A DNA stretch of 64,000 nt from Lichenihabitans psoromatis. GTDB taxonomy: Bacteria > Pseudomonadota > Alphaproteobacteria > Rhizobiales > Beijerinckiaceae. The position numbers were made by a program, and so were the translations under genes. Below are positions 1 to 8,941 of this stretch, piece after piece; the stretch's first letter is position 1; every line of letters starts with the position of its first letter. The DNA lies in NCBI RefSeq assembly GCF_004323635.1, contig NZ_CP036515.1:3597501-3661500 (forward strand), given 5' to 3'. Under the pieces are notes generated by a model that was given only the letters and a program-made list of their open reading frames with translations, made no database searches and was not told the DNA's origin.

Positions 1-170
<170 letters not shown>

Positions 171-246
171 TCCACTTGGCTGAACGTTACCACGACCGCT
201 CCAGCGGTTCGTGCGCGTGTACTTGTGATGAATAGAAAGGACCGAC

Positions 247-1656
247 ATGAAGACCGCCCAGGATGTCCTCAAGGCGATCAAGGACAATGATGTCAAATAC
301 GTCGATTTCCGCTTCACCGACCCGCGCGGCAAGTGGCAGCATGTGACGTTCGACATCAGCATCGTCGACGAGGACGCATTTTCGGAAGGCATCATGTTCG
401 ACGGATCGTCGATCGCTGGTTGGAAGGCGATCAACGAGTCTGACATGACGTTGATGCCGGATCCGGAAACGGCCTGTATGGACCCGTTCTTCTCGGCCTC
501 GACGATGTCGATCATCTGCGACGTGCTCGAGCCCGCAACCGGAGAGCCCTATGGCCGCGATCCGCGCGGAATCGCCAAGAAGGCCGAAGCCTTCCTGAAG
601 TCGAGCGGCGTGGGTGACACGATCTTTGTCGGTCCGGAAGCCGAGTTCTTCGTGTTCGACGATGTACGCTTCAAGTCGGATCCCTACAACACGGGCTTCA
701 TCCTCGATTCGATCGAATTGCCGAGCAACGGCGACACGGCTTACGAGGGCGGCAACCTCGGCCATCGCATCCGCACCAAGGGCGGCTACTTCCCGGTCCC
801 GCCGATGGATTCGGCTCAGGATATGCGCGGTGAAATGCTGGCCTCCATGGCGTCGATGGGCGTCAAGGTCGAAAAGCACCATCACGAAGTCGCTTCGGCA
901 CAGCACGAGCTGGGCATGAAGTTCGACAAGATGACGCTGATGGCCGACGGCATGCAGATCTACAAATATTGCATCCATCAGGTCGCCAACAGCTACGGCA
1001 AGTCGGCCACCTTCATGCCGAAGCCGGTCTTCGGCGATAACGGCTCGGGCATGCACGTGCACATGTCCATCTGGAAAGATGGCAAGCCGGTCTTCGCAGG
1101 CGACAAATATGCCGATCTGTCCGAAACCTGCCTGTTCTACATCGGCGGCATCATCAAGCATGCCAAGGCGCTGAACGCCTTCACGAACCCGTCGACGAAC
1201 TCCTACAAGCGTCTCGTCCCGGGCTACGAGGCACCGGTGCTGCTGGCTTATTCGGCCCGCAACCGGTCGGCATCCTGCCGCATTCCGTATACGTCGAACC
1301 CCAAGGCCAAGCGCGTCGAAATCCGTTTTCCGGATCCGACAGCGAACCCCTATCTCGCTTTCGCGGCCATGCTGATGGCCGGCCTCGACGGCATCGCCAA
1401 CAAGATCCATCCCGGCGATGCGATGGACAAGGATCTTTACGATCTGCCTCCGGCAGAGTTGAAGCAGATCCCGACCGTTTGCGGCTCGTTGCGCGAAGCA
1501 CTCGAGAGCCTCGACAAGGACCGTGAGTTCCTCAAGGCGGGTGGCGTGTTCCCGGACGACTTCATCGATTCCTGGATCGAATTGAAGATGACCGAAGTGA
1601 TGCGTTACGAAATGACCCCGCATCCGGTTGAATTCGACATGTACTATTCGTACTGA
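247..1656 (+). CDS. glnA: Glutamine synthetase type I
   Basis: ATP-dependent ligation of ammonia to glutamate, the main ammonia assimilation step in the cytoplasm. The 469-residue length is standard for the dodecameric GSI-beta enzyme. The N-terminal beta-grasp region contains [10 protein letters not shown], the ATP-binding region contains [14 protein letters not shown], and NRSASCRIP and RVEIRFPDP are the glutamate and metal-binding segments. Tyr398 in [10 protein letters not shown] is the adenylylation site, so activity should be controlled by GlnE and P-II. The start is ATG 247, preceded by a GAAAGGA Shine-Dalgarno a few bases upstream. glnB lies immediately upstream and a clear terminator follows. 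Confidence 0.98.
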   Translation: MKTAQDVLKAIKDNDVKYVDFRFTDPRGKWQHVTFDISIVDEDAFSEGIMFDGSSIAGWKAINESDMTLMPDPETACMDPFFSASTMSIICDVLEPATGEPYGRDPRGIAKKAEAFLKSSGVGDTIFVGPEAEFFVFDDVRFKSDPYNTGFILDSIELPSNGDTAYEGGNLGHRIRTKGGYFPVPPMDSAQDMRGEMLASMASMGVKVEKHHHEVASAQHELGMKFDKMTLMADGMQIYKYCIHQVANSYGKSATFMPKPVFGDNGSGMHVHMSIWKDGKPVFAGDKYADLSETCLFYIGGIIKHAKALNAFTNPSTNSYKRLVPGYEAPVLLAYSARNRSASCRIPYTSNPKAKRVEIRFPDPTANPYLAFAAMLMAGLDGIANKIHPGDAMDKDLYDLPPAELKQIPTVCGSLREALESLDKDREFLKAGGVFPDDFIDSWIELKMTEVMRYEMTPHPVEFDMYYSY

Positions 1657-1680
1657 GAGCGAACCGACGCAGTGTTGAAA

Positions 1681-1704
1681 AGCGGCCTTCGGGCCGCTTT
1701 TTTT
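1681..1704 (+). terminator. Rho-independent terminator after glnA
   Basis: A perfect 7-bp stem (AGCGGCC / GGCCGCT) with a TTCG tetraloop is followed by six T residues. It lies 25 bases after the glnA stop and ends the glnBA unit before the transglycosylase gene. Confidence 0.9.
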
Positions 1705-1745
1705 ATGCTGGATCGTCCCCGCTGGTTGGAGCGTCAAAAGTAGCC

Positions 1746-2669
1746 ATGCGGCTCATGCCCTCCCGCCTTCTCGCGCTTCGGCTTTGCGCCATTCTGCTCG
1801 CCTCTTCGCTGCTGACGGAGCGGCCTGATCTTGCTGTCGCGGCGGGCGATCCGGCTCCCGTGGTCGCCGCACCAGCCGCACTGCCTGTAGCGCCGAAAGC
1901 TGGAGAGGAAAGCGTCGGACAAGCGCTGTGCCGATTAATCGAGACCTCGGCCGCCAAGGCCAGCATCCCGGTTCCGTTCTTCACGCGGTTGATCTGGCAG
2001 GAGAGCAGCTTTCGGGCCGGCGCCGTCAGCCCGGCCGGCGCGCAGGGCATCGCGCAATTCATGCCTGGAACCGCGCGGGAGCGCGGCCTCTCCGATCCGT
2101 TCGATCCTGAACAGGCCATTCCGGCCTCGGCCGCCCTACTGGCCGACCTCGTGCAGCGTTTCGGCAATATCGGCCTAGCGGCGGCGGCCTATAATGGCGG
2201 GCCTGCTCGCGCAAGCGCCTGGTTGTCCGGCAAGGGAGGGCTGCCGTTTGAAACGCAGGACTACGTGCAACGCATTACCGGGCGCAGCGCCGAGGATTGG
2301 GCTGCCGATCTCAAGGGTCACGCTCCGCCGCCGCTGCAGCCGACCCCGTCGTGCCAGCAGATCGTCGCGGACCTCCGGTTGACGACGAGTACCCGTCTCG
2401 TCGCCGAAGCGCCCTTCGCGCCCTGGGGGGTGCAACTGGCGGGCAATTTCTCGAAAGCACGGGCTCTGGCGAGTTTCGAGCGCGCGCGGAGCCGCTATGA
2501 GACGATCATCGCCGACACGCGACCCATGATCATCGGGACACGCCTCCGCACACGTGGCACCCGGGCCTTCTATCGCGTGCGGGTGCCGGCCGACAGCCGG
2601 GCCGCCGCCAACGATCTCTGCAGCAAGATCCATGCGGCGCATGGCGCCTGCATCGTGTTGCGGAGCTGA
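1746..2669 (+). CDS. Lytic transglycosylase, SLT domain, secreted
   Basis: A 307-residue protein with an N-terminal signal sequence (about residues 1-33, ending AVAAG). The SLT domain covers about residues 55-165: the catalytic Glu is residue 86 in WQESSF, followed by GAQGIAQFMPGTA and AAYNGGPAR, all classic goose-lysozyme-like motifs. It should cleave peptidoglycan in the periplasm, releasing anhydro-muropeptides. The C-terminal segment (about 265-307, TRAFYRVRVPADSRAAA) looks like a degenerate SPOR-type domain, which would bring it to denuded septal glycan; this part is inference. ATG 1746 lacks a close Shine-Dalgarno, and ATG 1755 is a possible alternative start. Monocistronic after the glnA terminator. 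Confidence 0.88.
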   Translation: MRLMPSRLLALRLCAILLASSLLTERPDLAVAAGDPAPVVAAPAALPVAPKAGEESVGQALCRLIETSAAKASIPVPFFTRLIWQESSFRAGAVSPAGAQGIAQFMPGTARERGLSDPFDPEQAIPASAALLADLVQRFGNIGLAAAAYNGGPARASAWLSGKGGLPFETQDYVQRITGRSAEDWAADLKGHAPPPLQPTPSCQQIVADLRLTTSTRLVAEAPFAPWGVQLAGNFSKARALASFERARSRYETIIADTRPMIIGTRLRTRGTRAFYRVRVPADSRAAANDLCSKIHAAHGACIVLRS

Positions 2670-2773
2670 CCCGCAGGCCGAGATCATTGCTTGCACCCAC
2701 GAATTCCGGCATGGAGCCATGCTCTATGCCCGTCGAGGCGCAATATCTTCAGGACGATCCGGAAAGTCTCACC

Positions 2774-4081
2774 ATGCTTGCTCCCCTCCGCGTCGGTATC
2801 GCGGGTCTTGGAACCGTTGGCGGTTCGGTGCTTCGGCGTCTCGTCGCGCAGCGTGCTCTTCTGGCCCAGCGCACCGGTCGGGACATCACCGTCACGGCTG
2901 TATCGGCCCGCGACCGAGCCAAGCCGCGTGACCTCGATCTTGCCGATCTGCACTGGTTCGACGACCCCGTCGCGATGGCGAAGTCCGACGAGATCGATCT
3001 TTTCGTCGAGCTGATAGGTGGGTCCGAGGGGCCCGCCAAGGCGGCTGTCGAGGCGGCGCTGCAGTCCGGCAAGCCGGTGGTGACAGCCAATAAGGCGCTG
3101 CTGGCGCATCACGGGATGGCGCTGGCGCGGCTCGCCGAGGAGCGCCACGCGGCTTTGGCGTTCGAGGCGTCCGTCGCCGGCGGCATCCCGATCGTCAAGA
3201 CGTTGCGCGAAGGTCTCGCCGGTAATCAGGTCGAGCGCGTGCAGGGCATTTTGAACGGCACCTGCAACTACATTTTGACCCGCATGGAGGACGAAGGGCT
3301 CGCCTTTGCCGACTGTCTCGCGGAGGCGCAGCGGCTGGGCTATGCCGAGGCCGACCCGACCTTCGACGTCGATGGCTTCGACACCGCCCATAAACTCGCG
3401 ATTCTGGCCACTTTGGCGTTTGGCGTGGCACTCGATATCGAATCGCTGCACATCGAAGGAATTCGCGCCATAACCCCGGCCGATCTCAAGTCGGCAGATG
3501 AATTGGGCTACCGCATCAAGCTTTTGGGCATCGCACAACGCGTCGGCACCCGAATCGACGGCCGTGTGCACCCGACAATGGTGCCGAAGACCTCGGCTTT
3601 GGCCCAGGTCGGCGGCGTGATCAACGCCGTTACGGTCTTCGCCGACGCCGTGCGTGAATTGACGCTCATCGGCCCGGGCGCAGGCGGGGAAGCCACGGCC
3701 TCGGCCGTCGTCGCGGATGTCGCCGACATCGCGCGGGGTGTGCGCTCCGCGCCGCTCGGGCTGCCGGTGGCCGTGCTGGAACAGGCCGACACCCTGCCGC
3801 TCCGCGATCACGCCGGCGGTTATTATATCCGTCTGTCGGTGCGCGATACGCCCGGAGCGGTGGCGGCCATCGCGGCCCGCATGGCCGAGCGGAGCATTTC
3901 GTTCGAAAGCGTGGTGCAGCGGCACCCGCCCCGGCGCGATCCGGGCTCCTCCGGGACGGTGCCGGTTGTGCTCGTCACCTATCGCACAGTGGAATCGGCC
4001 TTGCAGACTGCACTCGACGCGGTCGTGGCGGACGGTTACATCGCCGAAGCGCCGCAAGTGATCCGCATCGAACGAGAGTAG
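2774..4081 (+). CDS. hom: Homoserine dehydrogenase
   Basis: NAD(P)H-dependent reduction of aspartate semialdehyde to homoserine, the branch point to threonine and methionine. The 435-residue form has a Rossmann motif GLGTVGG at residues 11-17, the conserved NGTCNYILTRM segment, the catalytic-region motif AEADPTFDVDGFDTAHKL, and a C-terminal ACT domain (about 350-430, starting SVRDTPGAVAAIAARM) for threonine feedback. The frame is open further upstream (ATG 2711 and 2687), but ATG 2774 has a GGAAAG site 7 bases upstream and matches the family N-terminus, so I prefer it. glpX follows 44 bases downstream, a conserved rhizobial pair. Confidence 0.96.
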   Translation: MLAPLRVGIAGLGTVGGSVLRRLVAQRALLAQRTGRDITVTAVSARDRAKPRDLDLADLHWFDDPVAMAKSDEIDLFVELIGGSEGPAKAAVEAALQSGKPVVTANKALLAHHGMALARLAEERHAALAFEASVAGGIPIVKTLREGLAGNQVERVQGILNGTCNYILTRMEDEGLAFADCLAEAQRLGYAEADPTFDVDGFDTAHKLAILATLAFGVALDIESLHIEGIRAITPADLKSADELGYRIKLLGIAQRVGTRIDGRVHPTMVPKTSALAQVGGVINAVTVFADAVRELTLIGPGAGGEATASAVVADVADIARGVRSAPLGLPVAVLEQADTLPLRDHAGGYYIRLSVRDTPGAVAAIAARMAERSISFESVVQRHPPRRDPGSSGTVPVVLVTYRTVESALQTALDAVVADGYIAEAPQVIRIERE

Positions 4082-4125
4082 CCGCCGCGCTTCATTGCTT
4101 TAGACGACCTAGGGAGATTGAACCG

Positions 4126-5121
4126 GTGACCGACCTCATCATTCAGCAGCAGGACATCATCGAGCGCATCTTGACGCTCGAACTCGTGCGCGTGACCGAG
4201 CGGGCCGCCGTCTCGGCGGCGCGGCTGCGGGGACGAGGCGACGAGAAAGGAGCCGATCAGGCCGCTGTCGATGCCATGCGACGCGAGCTGAACCGCCTGC
4301 CGATCGACGGCACCATCGTGATCGGCGAGGGCGAGCGCGACGAAGCTCCCATGCTGTTCATTGGCGAGCGTGTCGGCACGCGCACGGGGCCGAAAGTCGA
4401 CATCGCTGTCGATCCTTTGGAGGGCACGACACTTTGCGCGAAGGACATGCCCGGCTCGATCGCCGTCATGGCGATGGCGCAATCGGGCGCGCTGCTGAAC
4501 GCACCCGATGTCTATATGGAAAAGATTGCCATCGGTCCGGGTTACCCGCGCGGCATCGTGCATCTCGACATGACGCCGGAAGAGAACATCCGCTCTCTGG
4601 CCAAGGCGAAGGGGGTCAGCCCGGCCGAGATCACGGTCTGTGTTCTCGACCGGCCTCGGCATGAAGAGTTGATCGCGGCCTGCCGCCGTGCGGGTGCGTC
4701 GATCCGGCTTCTCACCGATGGCGACGTGGCCGGAATCATTCTCACGTCGCGGTCGCATCAGACTGGCGTCGATCTCTATCTTGGCACAGGAGGCGCACCC
4801 GAGGGCGTGCTGGCGGCCGGTGCCTTACGGTGCGTCGGCGGCCAGATGCAGGGTCGGCTGATCCTCGATAGCGAAGCCAAGCGCGAACGCGCCGCCAAAA
4901 TGGGAATCAGCGATCCGACGAAGATCTACGACATGAAGGACCTCGCGTCCGGAGACGTCGTGGTCGCGGCAACCGGCGTCACCAACGGCGAATTGCTGTC
5001 CGGCGTCCAGTTCCGCAAAGACGTGATCGAGACCGAGACGCTGATCTATCGATCGGTCACCGGAACGGTCCGCCGCATTCACGCCGAACATCGCGAACTC
5101 GGCAAGTTTCGTCTCGACTGA
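4126..5121 (+). CDS. glpX: Class II fructose-1,6-bisphosphatase
   Basis: Hydrolyses fructose-1,6-bisphosphate to fructose-6-phosphate in gluconeogenesis, and sedoheptulose-bisphosphate as well in some relatives. The protein has 331 residues, the usual GlpX size. Metal- and phosphate-binding motifs are IGEGERDEAPM (about residues 66-76) and VDPLEGTT (95-102), plus GTGGAPEGVLAAGALRC near residue 225. The start codon is GTG at 4126, supported by AGGGAG at 4111-4116. It is probably co-transcribed with hom and ends at a strong hairpin. Confidence 0.96.
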   Translation: MTDLIIQQQDIIERILTLELVRVTERAAVSAARLRGRGDEKGADQAAVDAMRRELNRLPIDGTIVIGEGERDEAPMLFIGERVGTRTGPKVDIAVDPLEGTTLCAKDMPGSIAVMAMAQSGALLNAPDVYMEKIAIGPGYPRGIVHLDMTPEENIRSLAKAKGVSPAEITVCVLDRPRHEELIAACRRAGASIRLLTDGDVAGIILTSRSHQTGVDLYLGTGGAPEGVLAAGALRCVGGQMQGRLILDSEAKRERAAKMGISDPTKIYDMKDLASGDVVVAATGVTNGELLSGVQFRKDVIETETLIYRSVTGTVRRIHAEHRELGKFRLD

Positions 5122-5145
5122 TCACCCGTCAGTCTCAGCAAAACG

Positions 5146-5179
5146 AAAAGGCCGTGGAGATGATCCACGGCCTTTTTTT
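5146..5179 (+). terminator. Terminator after glpX
   Basis: A long perfect stem (AAAAGGCCGTGGA paired with TCCACGGCCTTTT) with a 5-base GATGA loop is followed by more T residues. Because both flanks are A/T runs it can also act on the opposite strand, ending the leftward small gene at 5201-5362. Confidence 0.9.
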
Positions 5180-5200
5180 ATGTCGGAAAGCGAAGTGCCG

Positions 5201-5362
5201 TTAGTGGAAATTGCCACCGAACAGCAGGTAGAGGATCAGCAGAATGCCGAGGATACCGATGATGCCGATGCCGCCATTGCCATAATAACCGGCACGTCGG
5301 CCATAGAATCCGCCGCCGCCGAACAGGACGAGAACGATGATGATCAAAAGAATCAATGTCAT
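5201..5362 (-). CDS. Small Gly-rich hydrophobic membrane protein
   Basis: A 53-residue protein beginning MTLILLIIIVLVLF, a hydrophobic helix, then a Gly/Tyr-rich turn (FYGRRAGYYGNGG) and a second helix IIGILGILLILYLLFGG. The layout resembles the short DUF3309-like membrane peptides common in Rhizobiales, whose function is unknown. The ATG at 5362 has GGAG at 5369-5372 with ideal spacing, which is why I do not extend to the upstream in-frame ATG at 5401. It is a single gene on the minus strand, sharing a bidirectional terminator with glpX. Confidence 0.7.
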   Translation of the reverse strand: MTLILLIIIVLVLFGGGGFYGRRAGYYGNGGIGIIGILGILLILYLLFGGNFH

Positions 5363-5705
5363 GAGAGGCTCCAAATGTTGGCCGAACCACGTCATGAACA
5401 AACATGGTCAAGCCGATCGTCTCGTGCGGGCGCCAAGTCCGGATCCAGTGACCGGAGATGAACAACCTTACGTTGGATAAACCCACAAACATCTGAGTGG
5501 GTCCACGGTTCGCGACAAAATTGTGGAAAAATTGCGTCAGCTTGACTGTAGACGGTGACCCTACGTCATGCAACGACGTCCCGGTGGGTTGTCGAGGGTC
5601 TGCTTCACAACGGCGGTGCAATCTTCGCAACGGAGACACCTCGCCACAGAATCGAAATGACGCAACGGAGGTTTCTGCCGTTGCCGATCGGGAAAATCCC
5701 GAGCG
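5363..5705. other. 343-base intergenic region without a gene
   Basis: This stretch separates the small membrane-protein gene from the stop of the MFS transporter, both leftward. Short open frames exist on both strands but have no ribosome site, no family resemblance and abnormal composition. It should hold the promoter of the 53-residue gene. I could not identify convincing -35/-10 boxes or a conserved operator. Confidence 0.5.
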
Positions 5706-7034
5706 TCAAACGGCGCGGTCCATCCGCGACCCCGTCTTGGTGTCGGGCAAGAACAGGTAAACCACGAGCGAGATGGCGATACAGGCGGTGGCGTACCAAT
5801 AGAAGCCGGTCTCAAAACCGTTCTTCTTGAACGTCAGGGCGACGTAGTCGACCGAGCCGCCAAAGATCGCTGCCGTGAACGCATAGGGTAAACCGACCCC
5901 GACGGCGCGGATCGCGGTCGGGAATAGCTCTGCCTTCACGATCGCCGTGATCGACGTGTAGCCACTGACGATCAACCAGGCGAGGCAGATCAACCCCATC
6001 GCGACCCATGGGCTTTTCGTATCATGCAGCGCGCTCAGGAGCGGAACGGTGCCGAGCGTGCCGAGCACCCCAAAGCCGACCAGCAATGGCTTGCGGCCGA
6101 TCCGGTCGGAGATCGCGCCATAGATCGGCTGGAGCATGATGGCGAACAGTAGCGAGACCGCGGTCACCAGCGTGGTCTGGTCGTCTGTCAAACCCACCGA
6201 GAGCTTCAGGAACTTCTGCATGTAGGTCGTGTAGGTGTAAAAGGCCGAGGTGCCCCCGATCGTGATCCCGATCACGAGAAGCATTCCGCGCCAGTTTCCG
6301 GCGATCAAGCTCCAGAAACTCACGCGCGTCGCATCGGCCTTGGCGGTTTTGAACAGTTCCGTTTCGGCGAGATCGCGGCGCATGTAATAGCCGTAGACGG
6401 CCAGAAGAGCGCCGATCACGAAGGGAATGCGCCAGCCCCACGCCTTCAACTGGTCCGGCGTCAGCAGCAGCTTCTGAAGCACCAGCAGCACCACGAGCGC
6501 CAGCAATTGACCGCCGATCAGCGTGACATACCAGACGCCCGAGTAGAAGCCGCGATGCTGCGGCTCCGACATCTCGCTGAGGTAAGTGGCGCTCGTGCCA
6601 TATTCGCCGCCCTGGCTTAGCCCTTGGAGAATGCGGGCCAGCGACAGGATCACCGGCGCCCACACGCCGATCGTCGCGTAGGTCGGGCTGACGGCAATCA
6701 GCAAAGACCCAAAGCACATCAGCAAAACCGACCAGGTGAGCGAGGTGCGGCGGCCGAAGCGATCGGCAAAATAGCCGAACAGCAAACTCCCGACGGGTCG
6801 CATCAGAAACGCCACCGCAAACAGGGAGGCGGCCGAGAGTTGTTGCGCGACCGGGTCGGTCTGCGGAAAGAACGAGCCGGCGAAATAGAGCGCGAAGGCG
6901 GAGTAAGCGTAGACGTCGTACCATTCGATGAGGTTGCCGATCGAGCCGATCAGAATCGAACGGGTCTGTTGCCATCGGCCGACCGGCGCAGCGCCGATTC
7001 GGGAAGAGCGTCGCACCATCTCAGTATCGGTCAT
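5706..7034 (-). CDS. MFS transporter, metabolite:H+ symporter (MHS) family
   Basis: A 442-residue, 12-helix inner-membrane permease. After the first helix (GNLIEWYDVYAYSAFALYF) comes the MFS loop 2-3 motif GYFADRFGRRTSL, and RILQGLSQGGEYGTSATYL is typical of the KgtP/ProP/ShiA branch. Overall it looks most like alpha-ketoglutarate or dicarboxylate permeases (KgtP), so import of an organic acid with protons is the best guess; the substrate is inference. The ATG at 7034 is the natural start. The Dabb gene lies 84 bases upstream on the same strand and could be co-transcribed. Confidence 0.88.
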   Translation of the reverse strand: MTDTEMVRRSSRIGAAPVGRWQQTRSILIGSIGNLIEWYDVYAYSAFALYFAGSFFPQTDPVAQQLSAASLFAVAFLMRPVGSLLFGYFADRFGRRTSLTWSVLLMCFGSLLIAVSPTYATIGVWAPVILSLARILQGLSQGGEYGTSATYLSEMSEPQHRGFYSGVWYVTLIGGQLLALVVLLVLQKLLLTPDQLKAWGWRIPFVIGALLAVYGYYMRRDLAETELFKTAKADATRVSFWSLIAGNWRGMLLVIGITIGGTSAFYTYTTYMQKFLKLSVGLTDDQTTLVTAVSLLFAIMLQPIYGAISDRIGRKPLLVGFGVLGTLGTVPLLSALHDTKSPWVAMGLICLAWLIVSGYTSITAIVKAELFPTAIRAVGVGLPYAFTAAIFGGSVDYVALTFKKNGFETGFYWYATACIAISLVVYLFLPDTKTGSRMDRAV

Positions 7035-7118
7035 GGTTCACCGGCTTGCATGAAACGGCGTCGTTGCTGCAAACTTCCAGCTTGGCCTGTGGGACGCAAG
7101 GGCTTTGCCGAGAGCGGG

Positions 7119-7430
7119 TCAATCGACGGTGAAGTCGACGACAGCGAGCCCCGCCGGGCCGTCCTTCACGGCTGAGACGAGCCGCGCGCCGGCCGCTTGA
7201 TGCGCGGGATGCACCAGATAAGCATCGCGCGCCGCTGCATCTGTAAAATCAACCGTGAATGCGTGCGTGTAATCGCGGCTGAGCCCCTCAGGGCTTTCGT
7301 TCGGACCGGCCGAGAAGGCCAGCAACCCTGGTATGACCTGTTGCAGCGCCGCAAGTTCGGCGAGGATGCCGCTGATCTCGTGAGCCGGAACGTCGGCGCG
7401 GAGGTGAGCAAAAACGATGTGTCGCAGCAT
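7119..7430 (-). CDS. Dabb (stress-responsive A/B barrel) domain protein
   Basis: A 103-residue single-domain protein starting MLRHIVFAHLRADV. The HIVF N-terminal strand, the central RDYTHAFTVDF strand and YLVHPAHQA are the characteristic Dabb pattern of dimeric alpha+beta barrels. Members range from plant stress proteins to small enzymes, so no reaction can be assigned. The start ATG at 7430 is preceded by GAGAGA. It is divergent from the flavoprotein gene at 7533, with 102 bases between. Confidence 0.85.
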   Translation of the reverse strand: MLRHIVFAHLRADVPAHEISGILAELAALQQVIPGLLAFSAGPNESPEGLSRDYTHAFTVDFTDAAARDAYLVHPAHQAAGARLVSAVKDGPAGLAVVDFTVD

Positions 7431-7532
7431 GGCAGTCTCTCTCGTCCATTGTTGCAGGACACGATACATGATCGCGGGCTCGCCGCGAGCGATGCGGGCC
7501 GCCTTGAGGCAGCCCATGATCCAGGAGCCAAA

Positions 7533-8711
7533 GTGAACCGTTACGATGTCGTGGTGCTCGGGGCCGGCGCGGCCGGTATGATGTGCGCTGCCGAAGCCGG
7601 GAAGCGCGGCCGCCGCGTGCTGGTCCTCGACCATGCCGATGCGCCCGGCGAGAAGATCCGCATTTCGGGCGGTGGTCGGTGCAATTTCACCAACATCCAC
7701 GCGGCTCCCGCAAATTTCATGTCGCAGAACCCGAGTTTCTGCATCTCGGCTCTCCGCCGCTACACCGCCGCCGATTTCGTCGCGATGATCGAGCGTCATG
7801 GCATCGCCTATCACGAGAAGACGCTCGGCCAATTGTTCTGCGATGGCTCGGCGATGCAGATCGTCACGCTCTTGCGCGACGAGATGGAGCGTCACGGCGC
7901 CGCGCTTCGGCTCGGCATCCGGATCGATGCGATCGATAAGGCGGACACCGGCTTCACGCTCATGGTCGATGGCGAGGAGATCGCTTGCGAGGCGTTGGTG
8001 GTGGCAACGGGAGGGCGATCCATCCCCAAGATGGGGGCGACCGGCCTTGGCTATGAGATCGCCACGCGCTTCGGCATGCGCCTCGTCGAGCCGCGCCCAG
8101 GCCTCGTGCCGTTGCGGCTCGACCCGGCGATGCTGGAACGCTTGCAACCGATCGTCGGCGTGACGGTCGAGGCTGCCACGACCAGCGGCAAAATACGGTT
8201 CGACGAAGGCATGCTGTTTACCCATCGCGGCCTCAGCGGGCCGTCGATTCTGCAGATTTCGTCCTATTGGCGCGAAGGCGAGGAGATCACCATCGCGATG
8301 GCGCCCCACACGGATGTCTTCGATTCGCTTAGGAGCGCGCGGGAGCGAAACGGCCGCCAAGCTCTGCAGACCGCGCTCGCGACCGTGCTTCCAAAGCGCC
8401 TGGCCCAAGTCGTCATCGAGGCTCATCCCGGCCCGATCACGCTTGCGGAATGTTCGGACAAGATCCTTCGGCAAATCGATACGGCGGTGAATCGCTGGTG
8501 CTTCAAACCGGCCGGATCGGAGGGATATCGCACCGCTGAGGTCACCGTTGGTGGTGTCGACACGCGCGATCTCGATTCGCGCAGCATGGCGGCCAAAGGC
8601 GTGCCGGGTCTCTATTTCATCGGTGAGGTCGTCGACGTGACCGGTTGGCTCGGCGGCTATAATTTCCAGTGGGCGTGGTCGTCGGGCTGGTGCGCGGGAC
8701 AGGCTGCGTGA
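7533..8711 (+). CDS. YhiN/HI0933-family FAD-dependent oxidoreductase
   Basis: A 392-residue flavoprotein of the BaiN/YhiN (HI0933) family. The FAD dinucleotide motif VVLGAGAAGMMCAAEAG occupies residues 8-24 and the family signature ISGGGRCNFTN residues 44-54. The C-terminal FAD segment is YFIGEVVDVTGWLGGYNFQWAWSSG. Its physiological substrate is not known in proteobacteria. The start is GTG 7533 with AGGAG at 7523-7527; upstream in-frame ATGs would run through the divergent promoter. tRNA-Glu lies just downstream in the opposite orientation. Confidence 0.92.
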   Translation: MNRYDVVVLGAGAAGMMCAAEAGKRGRRVLVLDHADAPGEKIRISGGGRCNFTNIHAAPANFMSQNPSFCISALRRYTAADFVAMIERHGIAYHEKTLGQLFCDGSAMQIVTLLRDEMERHGAALRLGIRIDAIDKADTGFTLMVDGEEIACEALVVATGGRSIPKMGATGLGYEIATRFGMRLVEPRPGLVPLRLDPAMLERLQPIVGVTVEAATTSGKIRFDEGMLFTHRGLSGPSILQISSYWREGEEITIAMAPHTDVFDSLRSARERNGRQALQTALATVLPKRLAQVVIEAHPGPITLAECSDKILRQIDTAVNRWCFKPAGSEGYRTAEVTVGGVDTRDLDSRSMAAKGVPGLYFIGEVVDVTGWLGGYNFQWAWSSGWCAGQAA

Positions 8712-8763
8712 GCGAAGGACTGTAGCCGCAGGCCTGAGTGCTCGATGAGGGACGCAGCGCCTT

Positions 8764-8839
8764 TGGTGCGCCCAAGGGGAATCGAACCCCTGTTTTCGCC
8801 GTGAAAGGGCGACGTCCTAGACCGCTAGACGATGGGCGC
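8764..8839 (-). tRNA. tRNA-Glu (anticodon TTC), CCA encoded
   Basis: On the minus strand a 76-base cloverleaf can be drawn. The acceptor stem is GCGCCCA/TGGGCGC with discriminator A and an encoded CCA. The D arm is GTCTAGCGGTCTAGGAC, the anticodon stem-loop is CGCCCTTTCACGGCG with anticodon TTC, and the T arm is AGGGGTTCGATTCCCCT. Every stem is fully paired. It sits between the flavoprotein gene and recJ. Confidence 0.97.
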
Positions 8840-8941
8840 ACAAGCAACGGGTTCAACGAATGGCGATGAACCAGCGACGACCGGACGTATAGCAGAGGTT
8901 TTTTCCCTGGCAAGCCGGGTTGGTGGCAAAAGTGTCGCGTT

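Noticed and set aside
187..1737. A 516-codon open frame on the minus strand across glnA.
   Set aside because: It is the complement of an unmistakable glnA; the product is His/Arg-rich without family features, a usual effect of high G+C.
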